Below, piece by piece: positions 45,299-55,243 of a stretch of 64,000 nt of DNA (its first letter is position 1; the number at the start of each line of letters is the position of its first letter). The notes beneath the pieces were generated by a model, which searched no databases, had not been told where the DNA came from, and saw only the letters and a program-made list of their open reading frames with translations. The stretch spans positions 1-64,000 of the forward strand of contig JANQGH010000084.1 of the NCBI GenBank assembly GCA_028277405.1. Direction: 5' to 3'. The stretch is from Alphaproteobacteria bacterium (GTDB lineage Bacteria > Pseudomonadota > Alphaproteobacteria > DSM-16000 > Inquilinaceae). The translations under genes and the position numbers were made by a program.

Positions 45299-45631
45299 TC
45301 ACGCTTTTTCCAAAACACATTGCAGTGGATGTTGGTGCCGCTTGGCCAGATCCATCACCTGGGTGACCTTCGTCTCGGCCACCTCGAAGGTGAAAACGCC
45401 ACAGACGCCGACGCCACGGCGATGAACGTGCAGCATGATCTGCGTTGCTTCTTCACGGCTCTTGGCGAAGAAGCGTTCCAGCACGTGAACGACGAACTCC
45501 ATCGGCGTGTAGTCGTCGTTCAGCATCAAGACCTTGTACATCGCCGGTTTTTGGGTCTTGGGCTTCTCTTCGATGATGACGCCCGTATCGGGCCGGCCGT
45601 CACCCTCGCGCGTGGGACCGGCATGGGGCAT
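45299..45631 (-). CDS. clpS: ClpS adaptor of the N-end rule
   Basis: Adaptor that delivers proteins with bulky N-terminal residues to ClpA. The family core is visible: [43 protein letters not shown] and the C-terminal helix with [11 protein letters not shown]. The start is uncertain. ATG 45631 gives the usual length of 110 residues with a flexible N-terminal arm, but ATG 45712 and 45700 are in frame and no strong ribosome site decides. Confidence 0.93.
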   Translation of the reverse strand: MPHAGPTREGDGRPDTGVIIEEKPKTQKPAMYKVLMLNDDYTPMEFVVHVLERFFAKSREEATQIMLHVHRRGVGVCGVFTFEVAETKVTQVMDLAKRHQHPLQCVLEKA

Positions 45632-45748
45632 CGACCGGACGGTCCGGCTCCACCGCATGGGGGCCATCCGCCGGGCGATCCAATCGGGTTTTGAGTCCAT
45701 CCGCTTTGCCATTGCCCAATCATATGAGATTGAACCGGCAAACGTGAA

Positions 45749-45763
45749 GACCTTGACAAGGTC
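45749..45763. promoter_or_regulatory. 15-bp palindrome upstream of clpS
   Basis: GACCTTG-A-CAAGGTC is a perfect odd palindrome. It lies 118 bases before the chosen clpS start, or 37 before the longer one. It may be an operator or a small hairpin in the leader; no matching regulator is nearby. Confidence 0.35.
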
Positions 45764-45797
45764 GCGGCGCGCGCCAACGGGATTTGGCGCACGCAAA

Positions 45798-45825
45798 AAC
45801 GCCGCCGGCAAGAACCGGCGGCGTT
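45798..45825 (-). terminator. Rho-independent terminator of the phasin gene
   Basis: An 11-bp G+C-rich stem (AACGCCGCCGG and its complement) with a 6-base loop. Read on the minus strand it is followed by a run of five T. It stands about 85 bases beyond the phasin stop codon and upstream of clpS. Confidence 0.8.
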
Positions 45826-45908
45826 CGCTCGTCGCAGTGTCGGGGCTCTAAGGGGAGGAACCGCCCCTCGACGCGACGTTAGAGGCTGCCAACAGCCTCC
45901 GCGTTGGA

Positions 45909-46457
45909 TTAGGAAGCGCGGGCGAAGCTGTCGACCGTCGCATTGACCCGCGCGTTCAGCGGGGCCATGGCCTCGTTGGCGACCTTCACGGTCATTTCCG
46001 ACAGCTTGGTGCTCTCGGCCACGAAACCGTCGAAGGTCTTGCGCGCATAGTTGCTCTGCAGATCGACGACCTCGTTCAGCGACTTGGCGGTGACCATGGC
46101 CTTGGTCGTGCCGACAGTCTCTTCGAAGGTCGACTGGCCGGCGTCGAACACGGTACGGCCCAGATCCTCAAGACCCTTGGCGAAGGCCGTGCCGGCGGCG
46201 AAATAGGCGTCAACATTGCCCTTGCCATACTCAGCAGCGTCCGACCAGAAGGTGAACAGCTGGCTGGAGGCCTTCTCGAACTGCTCGCGGCCCGCCGAGA
46301 GGCCCTGCTCGATGTTCTTGGAGACCGCGTCCTGGCTTGCCTTCACGGCCGTTTCGACGGTGGTCTTGGCGTTCTCAACAGTCTCCTCGACCGCCTTGGT
46401 CACGGTTTTGGCGGCCGTTTTCCCGACTGGCGCACGGGTGGTCTTCGGTGTGGTCAT
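45909..46457 (-). CDS. Phasin family protein
   Basis: 182-residue amphipathic, helix-rich protein that coats polyhydroxyalkanoate granules (Phasin_2 type). A Lys/Thr/Ala-rich N-terminal arm (about 1-35, with several TVETAVKA-like repeats) precedes the phasin domain around FEKASSQLFTFWSDAAEY and the QSNYARKTFDGFVAE segment. GGAGAG before ATG 46457 sets the start. Two TGC-rich palindromes upstream resemble PhaR sites and a strong terminator follows, in keeping with an abundant, regulated product. Confidence 0.92.
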   Translation of the reverse strand: MTTPKTTRAPVGKTAAKTVTKAVEETVENAKTTVETAVKASQDAVSKNIEQGLSAGREQFEKASSQLFTFWSDAAEYGKGNVDAYFAAGTAFAKGLEDLGRTVFDAGQSTFEETVGTTKAMVTAKSLNEVVDLQSNYARKTFDGFVAESTKLSEMTVKVANEAMAPLNARVNATVDSFARAS

Positions 46458-46535
46458 GTCGCTCTCTCCACATTGCTTGGCCGGATCATCCCGGCGATCG
46501 TTTGGGGGGCAGGATCGGCTAACACTTATCTCTTT

Positions 46536-46609
46536 TGCTGCACTGCAGCATGGCGCATACATAATCAGTCGAGTGCGCGTGTCAACGGCTTTTTTGTGCA
46601 CTGCACAAA
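46536..46609. promoter_or_regulatory. Two PhaR-like TGC-rich palindromes upstream of the phasin gene
   Basis: TGCTGCACTGCAGCA (46536-46550) and TTTGTGCACTGCACAAA (46593-46609) are perfect odd palindromes sharing the core TGCACTGCA, with centres 58 bases apart. They lie 79-152 bases before the phasin start. The PHA regulator PhaR of Paracoccus binds TGC-rich dyads upstream of phaP; these match that style. No phaR gene is in the window. Confidence 0.65.
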
Positions 46610-46742
46610 TTTCTTCTATGCGCCGGATTCCGCAAAAGGATTCGTGTTTGTGCTTGACCGGTACGACTGAGTTGTCGCCAACTCCCGGACCGTCGATCCG
46701 GCGGTACATGGCCGGGAATCAGGGGCAGGAACAGCGCACCAC

Positions 46743-47522
46743 ATGACCTACTGCGTCGGCATACGGGTAAGGCAAGGGCTGGTCGCCTTGGCGGACGGTC
46801 GCGTCACGACAGGCAGCCAGATGGCGTCGGCGCGCAAGGTCACGCTGTTCGGTGAGGACCCGCACCGGTTCTTCATCATGACCTCGGGCCTGCGCAGCGT
46901 GCGCGACAAGGTCTTGGCCTATCTGGCGCACGATCAGGATCTCACAACCGACCATTCGTTCGCCAGGATGCTCGATGCCGTCGGCGCCTTCACCGATTGC
47001 CTGCGGCGTGTGGCCGAGGAAGATGAAGAGGCCCTGACGAAGTCGGAGCTGACGTTCAATCTGCACGCCATCATCGGCGGCCAGTTGAGCCAGGACCGCG
47101 CGCCGACGATGTTCCTGATCTATCCCGAGGGCAACTGGATCGAGGTCGACGAGCGCACGCCCTATCTCTCGATCGGGGCGACGACCTACGGCAAGCCGAT
47201 TCTGGACCGTGCCCTGAGCTATGACACCGAGATCCGCCATGCGCTGAAACTGGCCTACCTGTCGTTCGACTCGACCCGGTTCAGTTCGACCGATGTCGGC
47301 TTTCCGATCGACATGCTCAGCTATTCGGTCGAGGACCGGCGCTGGCGCGAGGACCATTTCGCCTATGACGATCTGGTCGACGAACGCCAATGGTGGAACC
47401 GGAATATCACCGAACTGGCCGAGCGCATGCCGGACGGGCCGTGGGCGCGATCCCTGCTGGCTGGCTCGGACGATCGGGTTACGGCTTTCCCAAGCGCGGT
47501 TTCCGACGATCCGGACCGCTGA
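46743..47522 (+). CDS. Anbu proteasome-type protease
   Basis: 259-residue Ntn-hydrolase related to proteasome beta and HslV subunits (ancestral beta subunit, Anbu). It begins MTYCVGI; removal of Met would expose the nucleophile Thr1, with Asp17 (LADGR) and a Lys near 31 (SARK) as partners. The length and the C-terminal MPDGPW are family-like. Anbu genes usually accompany alpha-E, circularly permuted ATP-grasp and transglutaminase genes; none is adjacent here. Substrates are unknown. Confidence 0.88.
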   Translation: MTYCVGIRVRQGLVALADGRVTTGSQMASARKVTLFGEDPHRFFIMTSGLRSVRDKVLAYLAHDQDLTTDHSFARMLDAVGAFTDCLRRVAEEDEEALTKSELTFNLHAIIGGQLSQDRAPTMFLIYPEGNWIEVDERTPYLSIGATTYGKPILDRALSYDTEIRHALKLAYLSFDSTRFSSTDVGFPIDMLSYSVEDRRWREDHFAYDDLVDERQWWNRNITELAERMPDGPWARSLLAGSDDRVTAFPSAVSDDPDR

Positions 47523-47669
47523 CGGGCTCAGAAGAGCCGGCACGCAACAAAACCGTCACGCCACCGTAAGAAAAGCCCCACGGTCGACTCTTAGTCTTGC
47601 CGTCTTCGATCCATCTGGTGCCGAGCCGTGACCTGCGGCCGGGCTTTTTTTCATGGGAGATCTGGGGGC

Positions 47670-49934
47670 ATGGGCAAGATGAAGCTGCTGCGCGGCGTAC
47701 GGTCATTCGCTGGCAAGGGGGGCTTGCTGGCCTCGACCGCGATTCTCATCGGCATCACCGGCCACGCGGCCTTGGCGCAGGGCGGCGGCCAGTATTTCGA
47801 GCGCGTTGCCACCGTGCCGGTCTTCATCAACCTGCCCGACGGCGCCGACCCTACGACCGAGACCGTGGCCGAGATCATCGCCGCGACGGCGGACGGCATG
47901 ACGCTGGCCTACACCGACAGCCCGGGTGACGCGATCGGCATTTTCGACATCAGCGATCCGACCGATCCGATCCCCTCCGGCCGCGTCGATCTCGGTGGCG
48001 AGCCCACCTCCGTCGCGATCTCCGGCGGCACCGTCTACGCCGCCGTGAACACGTCGGAAAGCTACACCGCGCCCAGCGGCTTCGTCGGCGCGATCAGCCT
48101 GTCGGACCGGACCATGGGCGCGCAATGCGACGTCCAGGGCCAGCCGGATTCGATCGCGGTCAGCCCGGACGGCAGCTACCTCGCCGTGGTCGTGGAGAAC
48201 GAGCGCGATGAAGATCTGAACGACGGCGAAATCCCGCAAGCGCCGCCAGGCCATCTCGCCGTGTTTGCGCTGGGTGATGACGGCACGATCACAAACTGCG
48301 ACGCGGCAACCATCGTTGATATGACCGGCCTGGCCGACGTGGCGCCGAGCGATCCGGAACCGGAATATGTCGACATCAACAGCGACAACATCGCGGTCGT
48401 GACGCTGCAGGAGAACAACTACCTGGTGCTCGTCGATCTCGCCAGCGGCTCCGTCACCGGTCATTTCTCGGCCGGCACCGTCGATCTCGACGCGATCGAC
48501 GCGACCGAGGAAGGCATCATCAGCGGCAGCGACAGCCTGAGCGACGTGCCGCGGGAACCGGACGCCGTGACCTGGCTCGATACCAGCCGCTTCGCGACGG
48601 CCAACGAGGGTGACTATCTCGGCGGATCGCGTGGCTTCACGATCTTCAGCACCGACGGCACTGTCCTGTTCGACAGCGGCGAAGACCTGGAGTATCTGGG
48701 CATGAGCTACGGCCACTACCCAGAAGACCGGGCCGAGAACAAAGGCGTCGAGCCCGAGGGCATCGATTTCGGCCAGTATGGCGATGACGCGCTGATCTTC
48801 GTTGCGTCTGAACGGGGCAACTTCGTCGCCGTCTATCAGGACAATGGCGCCGACGCCGCGCCCGACCTGCTGCAGTTCCTGCCGACGGCCGTCGGGCCGG
48901 AGGGCCTGCTGACCCTGCCGGGCCGCGACATGTTCATCGTCGCCACGGAGGTGGACGAAGAGGATAACGGCCTGCGCGCCACCCTCGCCTTCTACACCCG
49001 CACGGCGGATAGGGATGGCTATCCGACGCTTGTGTCGGATGTCGACCCGGCGACCGGCGCACCGATCGGCTGGGGCGCCCTGTCCGGCCTGGTCGCGGCG
49101 GCCGATGATGCGAACACGCTCTACGCGGTCAGCGACAGCTTCTATGCCACGTCGCGCATCTACACCATCGACCTGTCGTCCACGCCGGCCCGGATCACCG
49201 ATTTCGTCGAACTGACACGGGACGGTGAGCCGGTGGGCTATGACCTGGAAGGCATTGCCCTGCGCGACGATGGCGGGTTCTGGCTGGCGTCGGAGGGCCA
49301 TCCCGGCAATGAACGCTCGAACTACGTTTTCGGTGTCAATGCGGATGGCGTGATCGAGCAAGAGATCACCCTGCCCGACGACCTCGTCGCCCAGGCCGTA
49401 CGCTTCGGCTTCGAGGGCGTGGCGAGCTGGGCCGATGAGGGCGGCGAGCGGCTGATCGTCGCGATCCAGCGCGAGTGGGCGGACGACCCGGACAACCAGG
49501 TAAAGCTGGGCATCTACGACCCCAGTTCGGAGACCTGGAGCTTTGTCGGCTACCCGATCGCGGAGCCGATGTCCGAGCGCGGCGGCTGGGTCGGCCTGTC
49601 CGAGATCACCTATCTCGGTGACCAGCGCTTCGCCCTGATCGAACGGGACAACCAGCCGGGCATCTATTCGGCCCACAAGGTGGTGACGGTCATCTCGCTG
49701 GACGGCGTCGATCCGGTGCCCTACGGCCAGACCTTGCCCGTGGTCGAGCCGACGGTGGCGATCGACCTGCTGCCTCTGTTGCGGGCCAGCAATGGCTGGA
49801 TCTCGGACAAGCCGGAGGGGCTGGCCGTCACGTCCGACGGCTCAGTCTACCTGATTACGGATAATGACGGTGTCGATGATGCAACGGGCGAAACACTCCT
49901 GTTGAACATCGGCTCAGCCGACCAGCTTCAATAA
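47670..49934 (+). CDS. Exported esterase-like/phytase-like beta-propeller protein
   Basis: 754-residue secreted or periplasmic protein with a signal peptide (cleavage near AALA-QG). The N-terminal half (about 40-420) is a propeller with repeated blades such as EPTSVAISGGTVYAAVN and PDSIAVSPDGSYLAVVV. The C-terminal half (about 450-750) matches the esterase-like phytase domain (PF13449): YDLEGIALRDDGGFWLASEGHPG, FGFEGVASW and DKPEGLAVTSDGSVYLITDNDG. Phosphoesterase activity is possible but unproven for the family. ATG 47679 is an alternative start. Confidence 0.86.
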   Translation: MGKMKLLRGVRSFAGKGGLLASTAILIGITGHAALAQGGGQYFERVATVPVFINLPDGADPTTETVAEIIAATADGMTLAYTDSPGDAIGIFDISDPTDPIPSGRVDLGGEPTSVAISGGTVYAAVNTSESYTAPSGFVGAISLSDRTMGAQCDVQGQPDSIAVSPDGSYLAVVVENERDEDLNDGEIPQAPPGHLAVFALGDDGTITNCDAATIVDMTGLADVAPSDPEPEYVDINSDNIAVVTLQENNYLVLVDLASGSVTGHFSAGTVDLDAIDATEEGIISGSDSLSDVPREPDAVTWLDTSRFATANEGDYLGGSRGFTIFSTDGTVLFDSGEDLEYLGMSYGHYPEDRAENKGVEPEGIDFGQYGDDALIFVASERGNFVAVYQDNGADAAPDLLQFLPTAVGPEGLLTLPGRDMFIVATEVDEEDNGLRATLAFYTRTADRDGYPTLVSDVDPATGAPIGWGALSGLVAAADDANTLYAVSDSFYATSRIYTIDLSSTPARITDFVELTRDGEPVGYDLEGIALRDDGGFWLASEGHPGNERSNYVFGVNADGVIEQEITLPDDLVAQAVRFGFEGVASWADEGGERLIVAIQREWADDPDNQVKLGIYDPSSETWSFVGYPIAEPMSERGGWVGLSEITYLGDQRFALIERDNQPGIYSAHKVVTVISLDGVDPVPYGQTLPVVEPTVAIDLLPLLRASNGWISDKPEGLAVTSDGSVYLITDNDGVDDATGETLLLNIGSADQLQ

Positions 49935-50008
49935 ACCAACTGGCGGGTGCGGGAGCGGCGGCGCGAGCCGACGTTGCCCGCAACTCGGTCCAAATCTGAA
50001 CTGACCTG

Positions 50009-50031
50009 CCGGCCGCTAAAACAGCGGCCGG
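50009..50031. terminator. Hairpin between convergent genes, overlapping a stop codon
   Basis: CCGGCCGCT, loop AAAAC, AGCGGCCGG: a perfect 9-bp stem. It sits 75 bases after the phytase-like gene and contains the lipoprotein stop codon. No T-run follows on either strand, so termination is plausible but not certain. Confidence 0.4.
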
Positions 50032-50720
50032 TGGCCGATCAGGCCGTCTGCGCCGATCGTCAACGTGTAGCAAGGCTCGACCGAGGCGTTGTCGAGCGCG
50101 CAGCGGCCGCCGCCATCGCGAGGCGAGACGAACCGGCGCGGCTGCGGCCACGGAATCCCGGTCGGGTCCAGCGCCCGCAGCACTGCAGCGAACTGCAGCG
50201 GATCGGGCTGATTGCCTTGCAGGACATAGCCGGTCAGGAAGAACGCCCCGTCGTTGCAGCCGGCCACCAGCCACCAATTGTCGCGCGAGTGCAGCACCCG
50301 GCCGACCGGTGGCGGACCGAACACATCGTCGGCCGTCATCGCCGTTCGAAGCTGGGTCAGCGCGCCTTCGTCGATGCGCCGCTCCGCCCGGGGCACGGCC
50401 AGCAGGTCCGCGGGAATGTTGGCGAACGTGGTGAACTGCCCGCGCCCGGTCAGCGTGACGCCGCGATCGATCACTTCGGTGAGCGTGGCGCCGGCGCCGG
50501 CGTCGGCCACCACGTCGATGCTGCGCTTCTGGGCGTCGACCGGCGCGTTATAGACATACCGGTAATGATCGCCGCCCCCGGCCTCGCAAGCCGTGCGGAT
50601 ATCGTCGGCCCGCATATAGCTGAAAAGCGTCGCCCGATAGTCGGCAATGGTCTCAGGCGGCCCGAGATAGCTGCAACCTGCCACAAAAGTGGCGGCAACA
50701 AGTGCGATGACGGTTTTCAT
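50016..50720 (-). CDS. Putative lipoprotein of unknown function
   Basis: 234-residue product with a type II signal peptide: MKTVIALVAATFVAGCSYL, where VAGC is the lipobox and C16 the acylated residue. The mature part has further cysteines (TACEAGG, VAGCNDG, GRCALD, EPCYTL) that may pair. I do not recognise the family. It is divergent from the DD-carboxypeptidase gene, suggesting an envelope role by context only. ATG 50720 is preferred because the lipobox follows at the right distance. Confidence 0.78.
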   Translation of the reverse strand: MKTVIALVAATFVAGCSYLGPPETIADYRATLFSYMRADDIRTACEAGGGDHYRYVYNAPVDAQKRSIDVVADAGAGATLTEVIDRGVTLTGRGQFTTFANIPADLLAVPRAERRIDEGALTQLRTAMTADDVFGPPPVGRVLHSRDNWWLVAGCNDGAFFLTGYVLQGNQPDPLQFAAVLRALDPTGIPWPQPRRFVSPRDGGGRCALDNASVEPCYTLTIGADGLIGHRPLF

Positions 50721-50867
50721 AGGGCCGGAGTCTACCATCAGGCCGGTGTCACAGTGAAGACACGCCTCCGCTAGCCCGATCATCAGAGAGTCCGCTTGAA
50801 CCATATGCCATAGGTCTCTGGCAAAACTGCATTTTCTGGCAATTCGCGCTGGACACCGATTCGCGGT

Positions 50868-52412
50868 TTGCGTATCCTGATCGCACAAGTTGCAAACAAA
50901 ACCAGAACAAGGCTCGTGCCCGTGTTCGGACAGCATTCGCAAGGCAAAAGTGGCAGGGCACCGCAAACCGCTTTGCGCCACGGCCTGATGGCCCTGGTGC
51001 TGATCGGCGTTCTGGCCTGCCTGGCCATCATCGGCGCGTTGCAAACGGCGAACGCGCAGGTCGGCAGCAACCGCTACTCCGCCATCGTCATGGACGCGGT
51101 GACGGGCGAGGTGTTCTTTTCACGCAGCGCCGACCGGCGGCTCTATCCGGCGTCGATGACCAAGATCATGACGCTTTACCTGACCTTTCAGGCGCTGGAG
51201 CGGGGTGAGCTGCGGATCAATCAGGCGCTGCCGGTGTCGCGGCACGCCGACAACCAGCCGCCGTCGCATCTGGCTTTGTCGACTGGGTCCACCATCGAGG
51301 TGGAGGATGCGATCTATGCGCTGGTGACCCGTTCCGCCAACGATGTGTCGGTGGTGCTGGCCGAGGCAATCGGCGGCACCGAAAGCGGCTTTGCCCAGAT
51401 GATGACGGCCCAGGCGCGCCGGCTGGGCATGGACAACACCACGTTCCGCAACGCGTCGGGCCTGCCGGATAGCGGCCAGATTTCGACGGCTCGGGATATG
51501 GCCCGTCTGGCGCAGGCGATCTGGCGCGATTTCCCGCAGTATTATGGCTACTTCGATACCGAGACCTGGAGCTATCGCGGCACCAGCCATCGCAATCACA
51601 ACCGTCTCCTGGGCACCTATGCCGGCATGGACGGGCTGAAGACCGGCTATATTCGGGCCTCTGGCTTCAACCTGGCCGCATCGGCCGTGCGCGGCGAGTT
51701 GCGGCTGGTCGCGGTGATGTTCGGCGGCTCAACGGCCGACGAGCGCAATCGCCACGTGGCCAGCATACTGGACAATGCTTTCGCCACCGACCGCGCGCAA
51801 CATCTGATCGTTCACGGCAGCATGCCGTTCGTGCCGCCACTGCCCGGGCGCCGGCCGTGGGGCGGGCTGATGGCCCAGGCAGAGGCCGAACAGTTGGCCG
51901 CCCTGACCGCGAGCCTGGTGCAAACCAGCGCCGTAGCGCCGAGCTTTCCGGCACTGGCGGTGCCGGACGCCGGCCCTGTCCCCTCCGCCATGGCCGACGT
52001 GCCGCTGCCGGTGAGGCCACCGGTGTGGCTGCGCAGTCCGGCGACCGCGGCGCTGCCGCTGGACGGCCAACCGCTGGAGGCGTTGATCGAGACCTATGTC
52101 TTTGAGCAGGGCAGCTCTGCAACCGAAGAAAGTGCGCCGCCAACCGCCCTGTTCGAGGACGGCTGGGGCATCCAGATCGGCGCGTTCCACACGGTGGACG
52201 AGAGCCGCTATGCAATGACGGTCGCGGCCCAACACGCACCGACCGAGCTTACCGGCTCCGACCCCTCCATCGTCGAGGTGACGACGGTGGATGGCCCGCT
52301 TTACCGCGCCCGCTTCATGGGCATGGACGGCCAGTCGGCCGCAGCCGCCTGCAATCGGATTCGCGCGGTCGGCGGCCAGTGCGTGCAGATCGCCCCCGAC
52401 AGCGCGTCCTAA
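50868..52412 (+). CDS. D-alanyl-D-alanine carboxypeptidase with C-terminal SPOR domain
   Basis: Penicillin-binding protein of the PBP5/6 type that trims peptidoglycan stem peptides in the periplasm. The motifs are SMTK (S96, K99), SAN (S156-N158) and KTG (K258-G260). An N-terminal membrane/signal helix (MALVLIGVLACLAIIGAL) precedes them. A Pro/Ala-rich linker leads to a C-terminal SPOR domain (GWGIQIGAFHTVDESRYA), which binds denuded glycan at the septum. The start is uncertain: TTG 50868 opens the frame, and GTG 50916/50922 or ATG 50988 are alternatives. Confidence 0.92.
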   Translation: MRILIAQVANKTRTRLVPVFGQHSQGKSGRAPQTALRHGLMALVLIGVLACLAIIGALQTANAQVGSNRYSAIVMDAVTGEVFFSRSADRRLYPASMTKIMTLYLTFQALERGELRINQALPVSRHADNQPPSHLALSTGSTIEVEDAIYALVTRSANDVSVVLAEAIGGTESGFAQMMTAQARRLGMDNTTFRNASGLPDSGQISTARDMARLAQAIWRDFPQYYGYFDTETWSYRGTSHRNHNRLLGTYAGMDGLKTGYIRASGFNLAASAVRGELRLVAVMFGGSTADERNRHVASILDNAFATDRAQHLIVHGSMPFVPPLPGRRPWGGLMAQAEAEQLAALTASLVQTSAVAPSFPALAVPDAGPVPSAMADVPLPVRPPVWLRSPATAALPLDGQPLEALIETYVFEQGSSATEESAPPTALFEDGWGIQIGAFHTVDESRYAMTVAAQHAPTELTGSDPSIVEVTTVDGPLYRARFMGMDGQSAAAACNRIRAVGGQCVQIAPDSAS

Positions 52413-52428
52413 CCATTCAGCCGTCGCG

Positions 52429-53826
52429 TCAGTGCCCACCGCCCACGAAGTTCGGGCTGGGAATGCCGCTGGCCTCTAGCTGATCGACGACCTGCGCTTT
52501 CAACCGTTCAAGCCCGTCCTCTGTCTGGCTCTCGGCCCGGACCACCAGCACGTCCTGGGTGTTGGACGCACGCATCAGCCACCAGCCATCCGCCGTATTG
52601 ACGCGCACACCGTCGATGCCGTTGACCTCCACCCCGGCAGCGGCCAGCCGGTCCTTGACCTCGTCCACGACCGCGAACTTGCGTGCCTCGTCGACCTGAA
52701 ACCGCACCTCCGGCGTGTTGACCATCTGCGGCAGACGCTTGCGATAGGCCGACAGTGGCTCGCTGCCCCGGCTGACCAGGTCCAGCAGACGGACACCGCA
52801 GTAAAGGGCGTCGTCGAAGCCGTACCATTTGTCGGCAAAGAAGATGTGGCCGGACATCTCGCCGGCGAGCGGTGATCCGGTTTCCGCCATCTTCGCCTTC
52901 AACAGCGAGTGGCCGGTCTTCCACATCAGGGGCTTGCCGCCAGCCCTGGCGATCTCGTCGTAAAGCACCGTGCTGGCTTTCACGTCGGCGATGATGGTGG
53001 CGCCCTGATGGTCCTTCAGCACGTCGGCGGCATAAATGGCCAGCAACTGGTCGCCCCAGATGATCTCGCCGTCCTCGTCGACCGCGCCGATCCGGTCGCC
53101 GTCACCGTCAAAGCCGATGCCGACATCGCAGCCATGCTCCGCCACCGCGCGTTGCAGGTCGACCAGATTCTCGGCCACGGTCGGATCGGGGTGGTGATTG
53201 GGGAAGTCGCCGTCGATCTGGTCGAACAGCAAGATATGCTCACCCGGCAGCCGCGCGGTCAGCCGACGCAGAATCTCGCCGGACGCACCGTTGCCGGAAT
53301 CCCAGGCGACCTTCAGCGCGCGCGGACCGTGATAGTCCTGCAGCAGCCGGTCGACATAGGTGTCCCTGATATCGAGCGACCGTTCGCTGCCCGCGCCGTC
53401 GACGAAATCACCGGCGGCGGCGATGCGGCCGATTTCCTGGATCTGGTCGCCATAGACCGGGCCTTTCGACGTCACCATCTTGATGCCGTTGTAATTCGGC
53501 GGGTTGTGCGAGCCGGTGATCTGAACGCCCGCCGCCGCGCCCGTATGCTTGTGGGCGAAATACAGCATCGGCGTCGGCCCCAGCCCGACCCGTGTGACGG
53601 AAAGGCCCGTCGACACCAGGCCTTCCGTCAACGCGGCCTCCAGGGCCGGCGAGCTGTGGCGCCCATCGTAGCCCGTGCAAACCTCCGTGCCGCCGTCGCG
53701 CACGATCATGGTGCCGAAAGCGCGGCCGACCGCGCGCGCATCCGCCTCGCTCAGGGTCTCGCCGACGATGCCGCGAATGTCGTACTCGCGAAGAAGCGTC
53801 GGATCGAACTCGTACGCGTCGCTCAT
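52429..53826 (-). CDS. Phosphomannomutase/phosphoglucomutase
   Basis: Interconverts hexose 6- and 1-phosphates, feeding GDP-mannose or UDP-glucose synthesis. The 465-residue phosphohexomutase has the phosphoserine loop TGSHNPP (S106), the metal loop DGDGD (D240, D242, D244) and the sugar-binding GEMSGHIFF. AlgC-type enzymes have the same length and motifs. Its start overlaps the ugd stop by four bases (ATGA), and with galU upstream it forms a glucose 1-phosphate to UDP-glucuronate route. Confidence 0.93.
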   Translation of the reverse strand: MSDAYEFDPTLLREYDIRGIVGETLSEADARAVGRAFGTMIVRDGGTEVCTGYDGRHSSPALEAALTEGLVSTGLSVTRVGLGPTPMLYFAHKHTGAAAGVQITGSHNPPNYNGIKMVTSKGPVYGDQIQEIGRIAAAGDFVDGAGSERSLDIRDTYVDRLLQDYHGPRALKVAWDSGNGASGEILRRLTARLPGEHILLFDQIDGDFPNHHPDPTVAENLVDLQRAVAEHGCDVGIGFDGDGDRIGAVDEDGEIIWGDQLLAIYAADVLKDHQGATIIADVKASTVLYDEIARAGGKPLMWKTGHSLLKAKMAETGSPLAGEMSGHIFFADKWYGFDDALYCGVRLLDLVSRGSEPLSAYRKRLPQMVNTPEVRFQVDEARKFAVVDEVKDRLAAAGVEVNGIDGVRVNTADGWWLMRASNTQDVLVVRAESQTEDGLERLKAQVVDQLEASGIPSPNFVGGGH

Positions 53827-55175
53827 GATGCCAGTTCCCTATCCAATGTTGCTTCGACCGCCGGTCGCACGGGCGGCCGGCCGATGGAGTGGTAGGTGAT
53901 GCCGGCCCCTGCCATCTCGTCCGGCTGATAGATGTTGCGCATATCGACCAGCACGGGCGAGCGCAAAAGGGTCTTCATCCGCTCAAGATCCAGCGCGCGG
54001 AACTCGTTCCACTCGGTGACAATAACGGCGCAATCGGCCCCGTCCATCGCGTCGTGGGCGTTTCGGCAGAACGCGACCTCGGACAGATGGTTCGCCGCTT
54101 CCTCCATCGCCGCCGGGTCATAGGCCCGAACCACGGCACCGGCCTGTTGGAGCAGCGGCACGATGTCCAGGCTGGGGGCCGCGCGCATATCGTCGGTGTT
54201 CGGCTTGAAGCTGAGGCCCAGGATGGCAATCGTCTTACCGGCAACCGACCCGCCACACGCTGCGACGACCCGGCCGGCCATGCCGCGCTTGCGATCCTCG
54301 TTCGTGGCCACGACCTGCTCGACGATCCTTTGCGGCGTGCCGAAATCGCGCGCGCTGGTGGCGAAGGCCAGCGTATCCTTGGGAAAGCAGGAGCCGCCAT
54401 AGCCCGGACCGGCATGCAGGAACTTGCGGCCAATGCGGCCATCCAAGCCGATGGCACGGGCCACGTCCTGAACATTGGCGTCGGCCTTCTCGCACAGGTC
54501 CGCGACCTCGTTGATGAAGGTGATCTTCGTCGCCAGGAAGCTGTTGGCGGCGTATTTGGCGATCTCGGCCGTTTCCAACGTGGTCTCGACCATCGGCGTT
54601 TCCTGCAGGTAGAGCGGCCGATAGAGCTGGCGCAGCACGGCGGCCGCCCGCTCGGAGTCAACGCCGATCACGACCCGGTCGGGCCGCAGGAAATCGGCGA
54701 TGGCGGACCCCTCGCGCAGGAATTCGGGGTTCGACGCCACATCGAACGCCGCATCGGGGCGGGTTCTCGTGATGGTCTCGGCAACCTTGCGCCCGGTCCC
54801 GACCGGCACGGTCGACTTGGTCACGACGACGGCGTAGCCGGTCAAGGCGGCGGCAATCTCCTCCGCCGCGGCAAAAACATAGGTCAGATCGGCATACCCG
54901 TCGCCCCGGCGTGACGGCGTTCCGACGGCGATGAACACGGCGTCGGCCCCATCGACCGCCGACTTGAGGTCCGTGGTGAAGGACAGATGACCGTTGCGGA
55001 CGTTCTTGGTGACCAGGTCATAAAGACCGGGCTCGTAGATCGGGATATCGCCCCGGCGCAGGCGTTCGATCTTACGCTCGTCCTTGTCGACACACACGGT
55101 CTCGACCCCGAACTCGGAAAAACAGGCGCCCGAAACCAGCCCGACATAGCCGGTTCCAATCATTGCGATGCGCAC
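53823..55175 (-). CDS. UDP-glucose 6-dehydrogenase
   Basis: Oxidises UDP-glucose twice with NAD to UDP-glucuronate. The 450-residue protein starts IGTGYVGL (G7, G9, G12), contains the catalytic Cys in GGSCFPKD (C263) with a conserved Lys in the preceding [15 protein letters not shown], and ends with the UDP-binding domain. It is the middle gene of galU-ugd-PMM/PGM, 68 bases after galU and overlapping the next gene. The product would serve exopolysaccharide or uronic acid synthesis. Confidence 0.96.
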   Translation of the reverse strand: MRIAMIGTGYVGLVSGACFSEFGVETVCVDKDERKIERLRRGDIPIYEPGLYDLVTKNVRNGHLSFTTDLKSAVDGADAVFIAVGTPSRRGDGYADLTYVFAAAEEIAAALTGYAVVVTKSTVPVGTGRKVAETITRTRPDAAFDVASNPEFLREGSAIADFLRPDRVVIGVDSERAAAVLRQLYRPLYLQETPMVETTLETAEIAKYAANSFLATKITFINEVADLCEKADANVQDVARAIGLDGRIGRKFLHAGPGYGGSCFPKDTLAFATSARDFGTPQRIVEQVVATNEDRKRGMAGRVVAACGGSVAGKTIAILGLSFKPNTDDMRAAPSLDIVPLLQQAGAVVRAYDPAAMEEAANHLSEVAFCRNAHDAMDGADCAVIVTEWNEFRALDLERMKTLLRSPVLVDMRNIYQPDEMAGAGITYHSIGRPPVRPAVEATLDRELAS

Positions 55176-55243
55176 GTGCTAACCCTTTCTGGTTTTTTTC
55201 TCGATGGAACGATGTTGGCCAGGCCCTTGTCACCAGCCCCTTG

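Noticed and set aside
47703-49676. Long open frame on the minus strand opposite the phytase-like gene
   Set aside because: The sense strand has a signal peptide and recognised domains; the antisense product is Arg/His/Asp-rich with no motif, typical of G+C-rich mirror frames.
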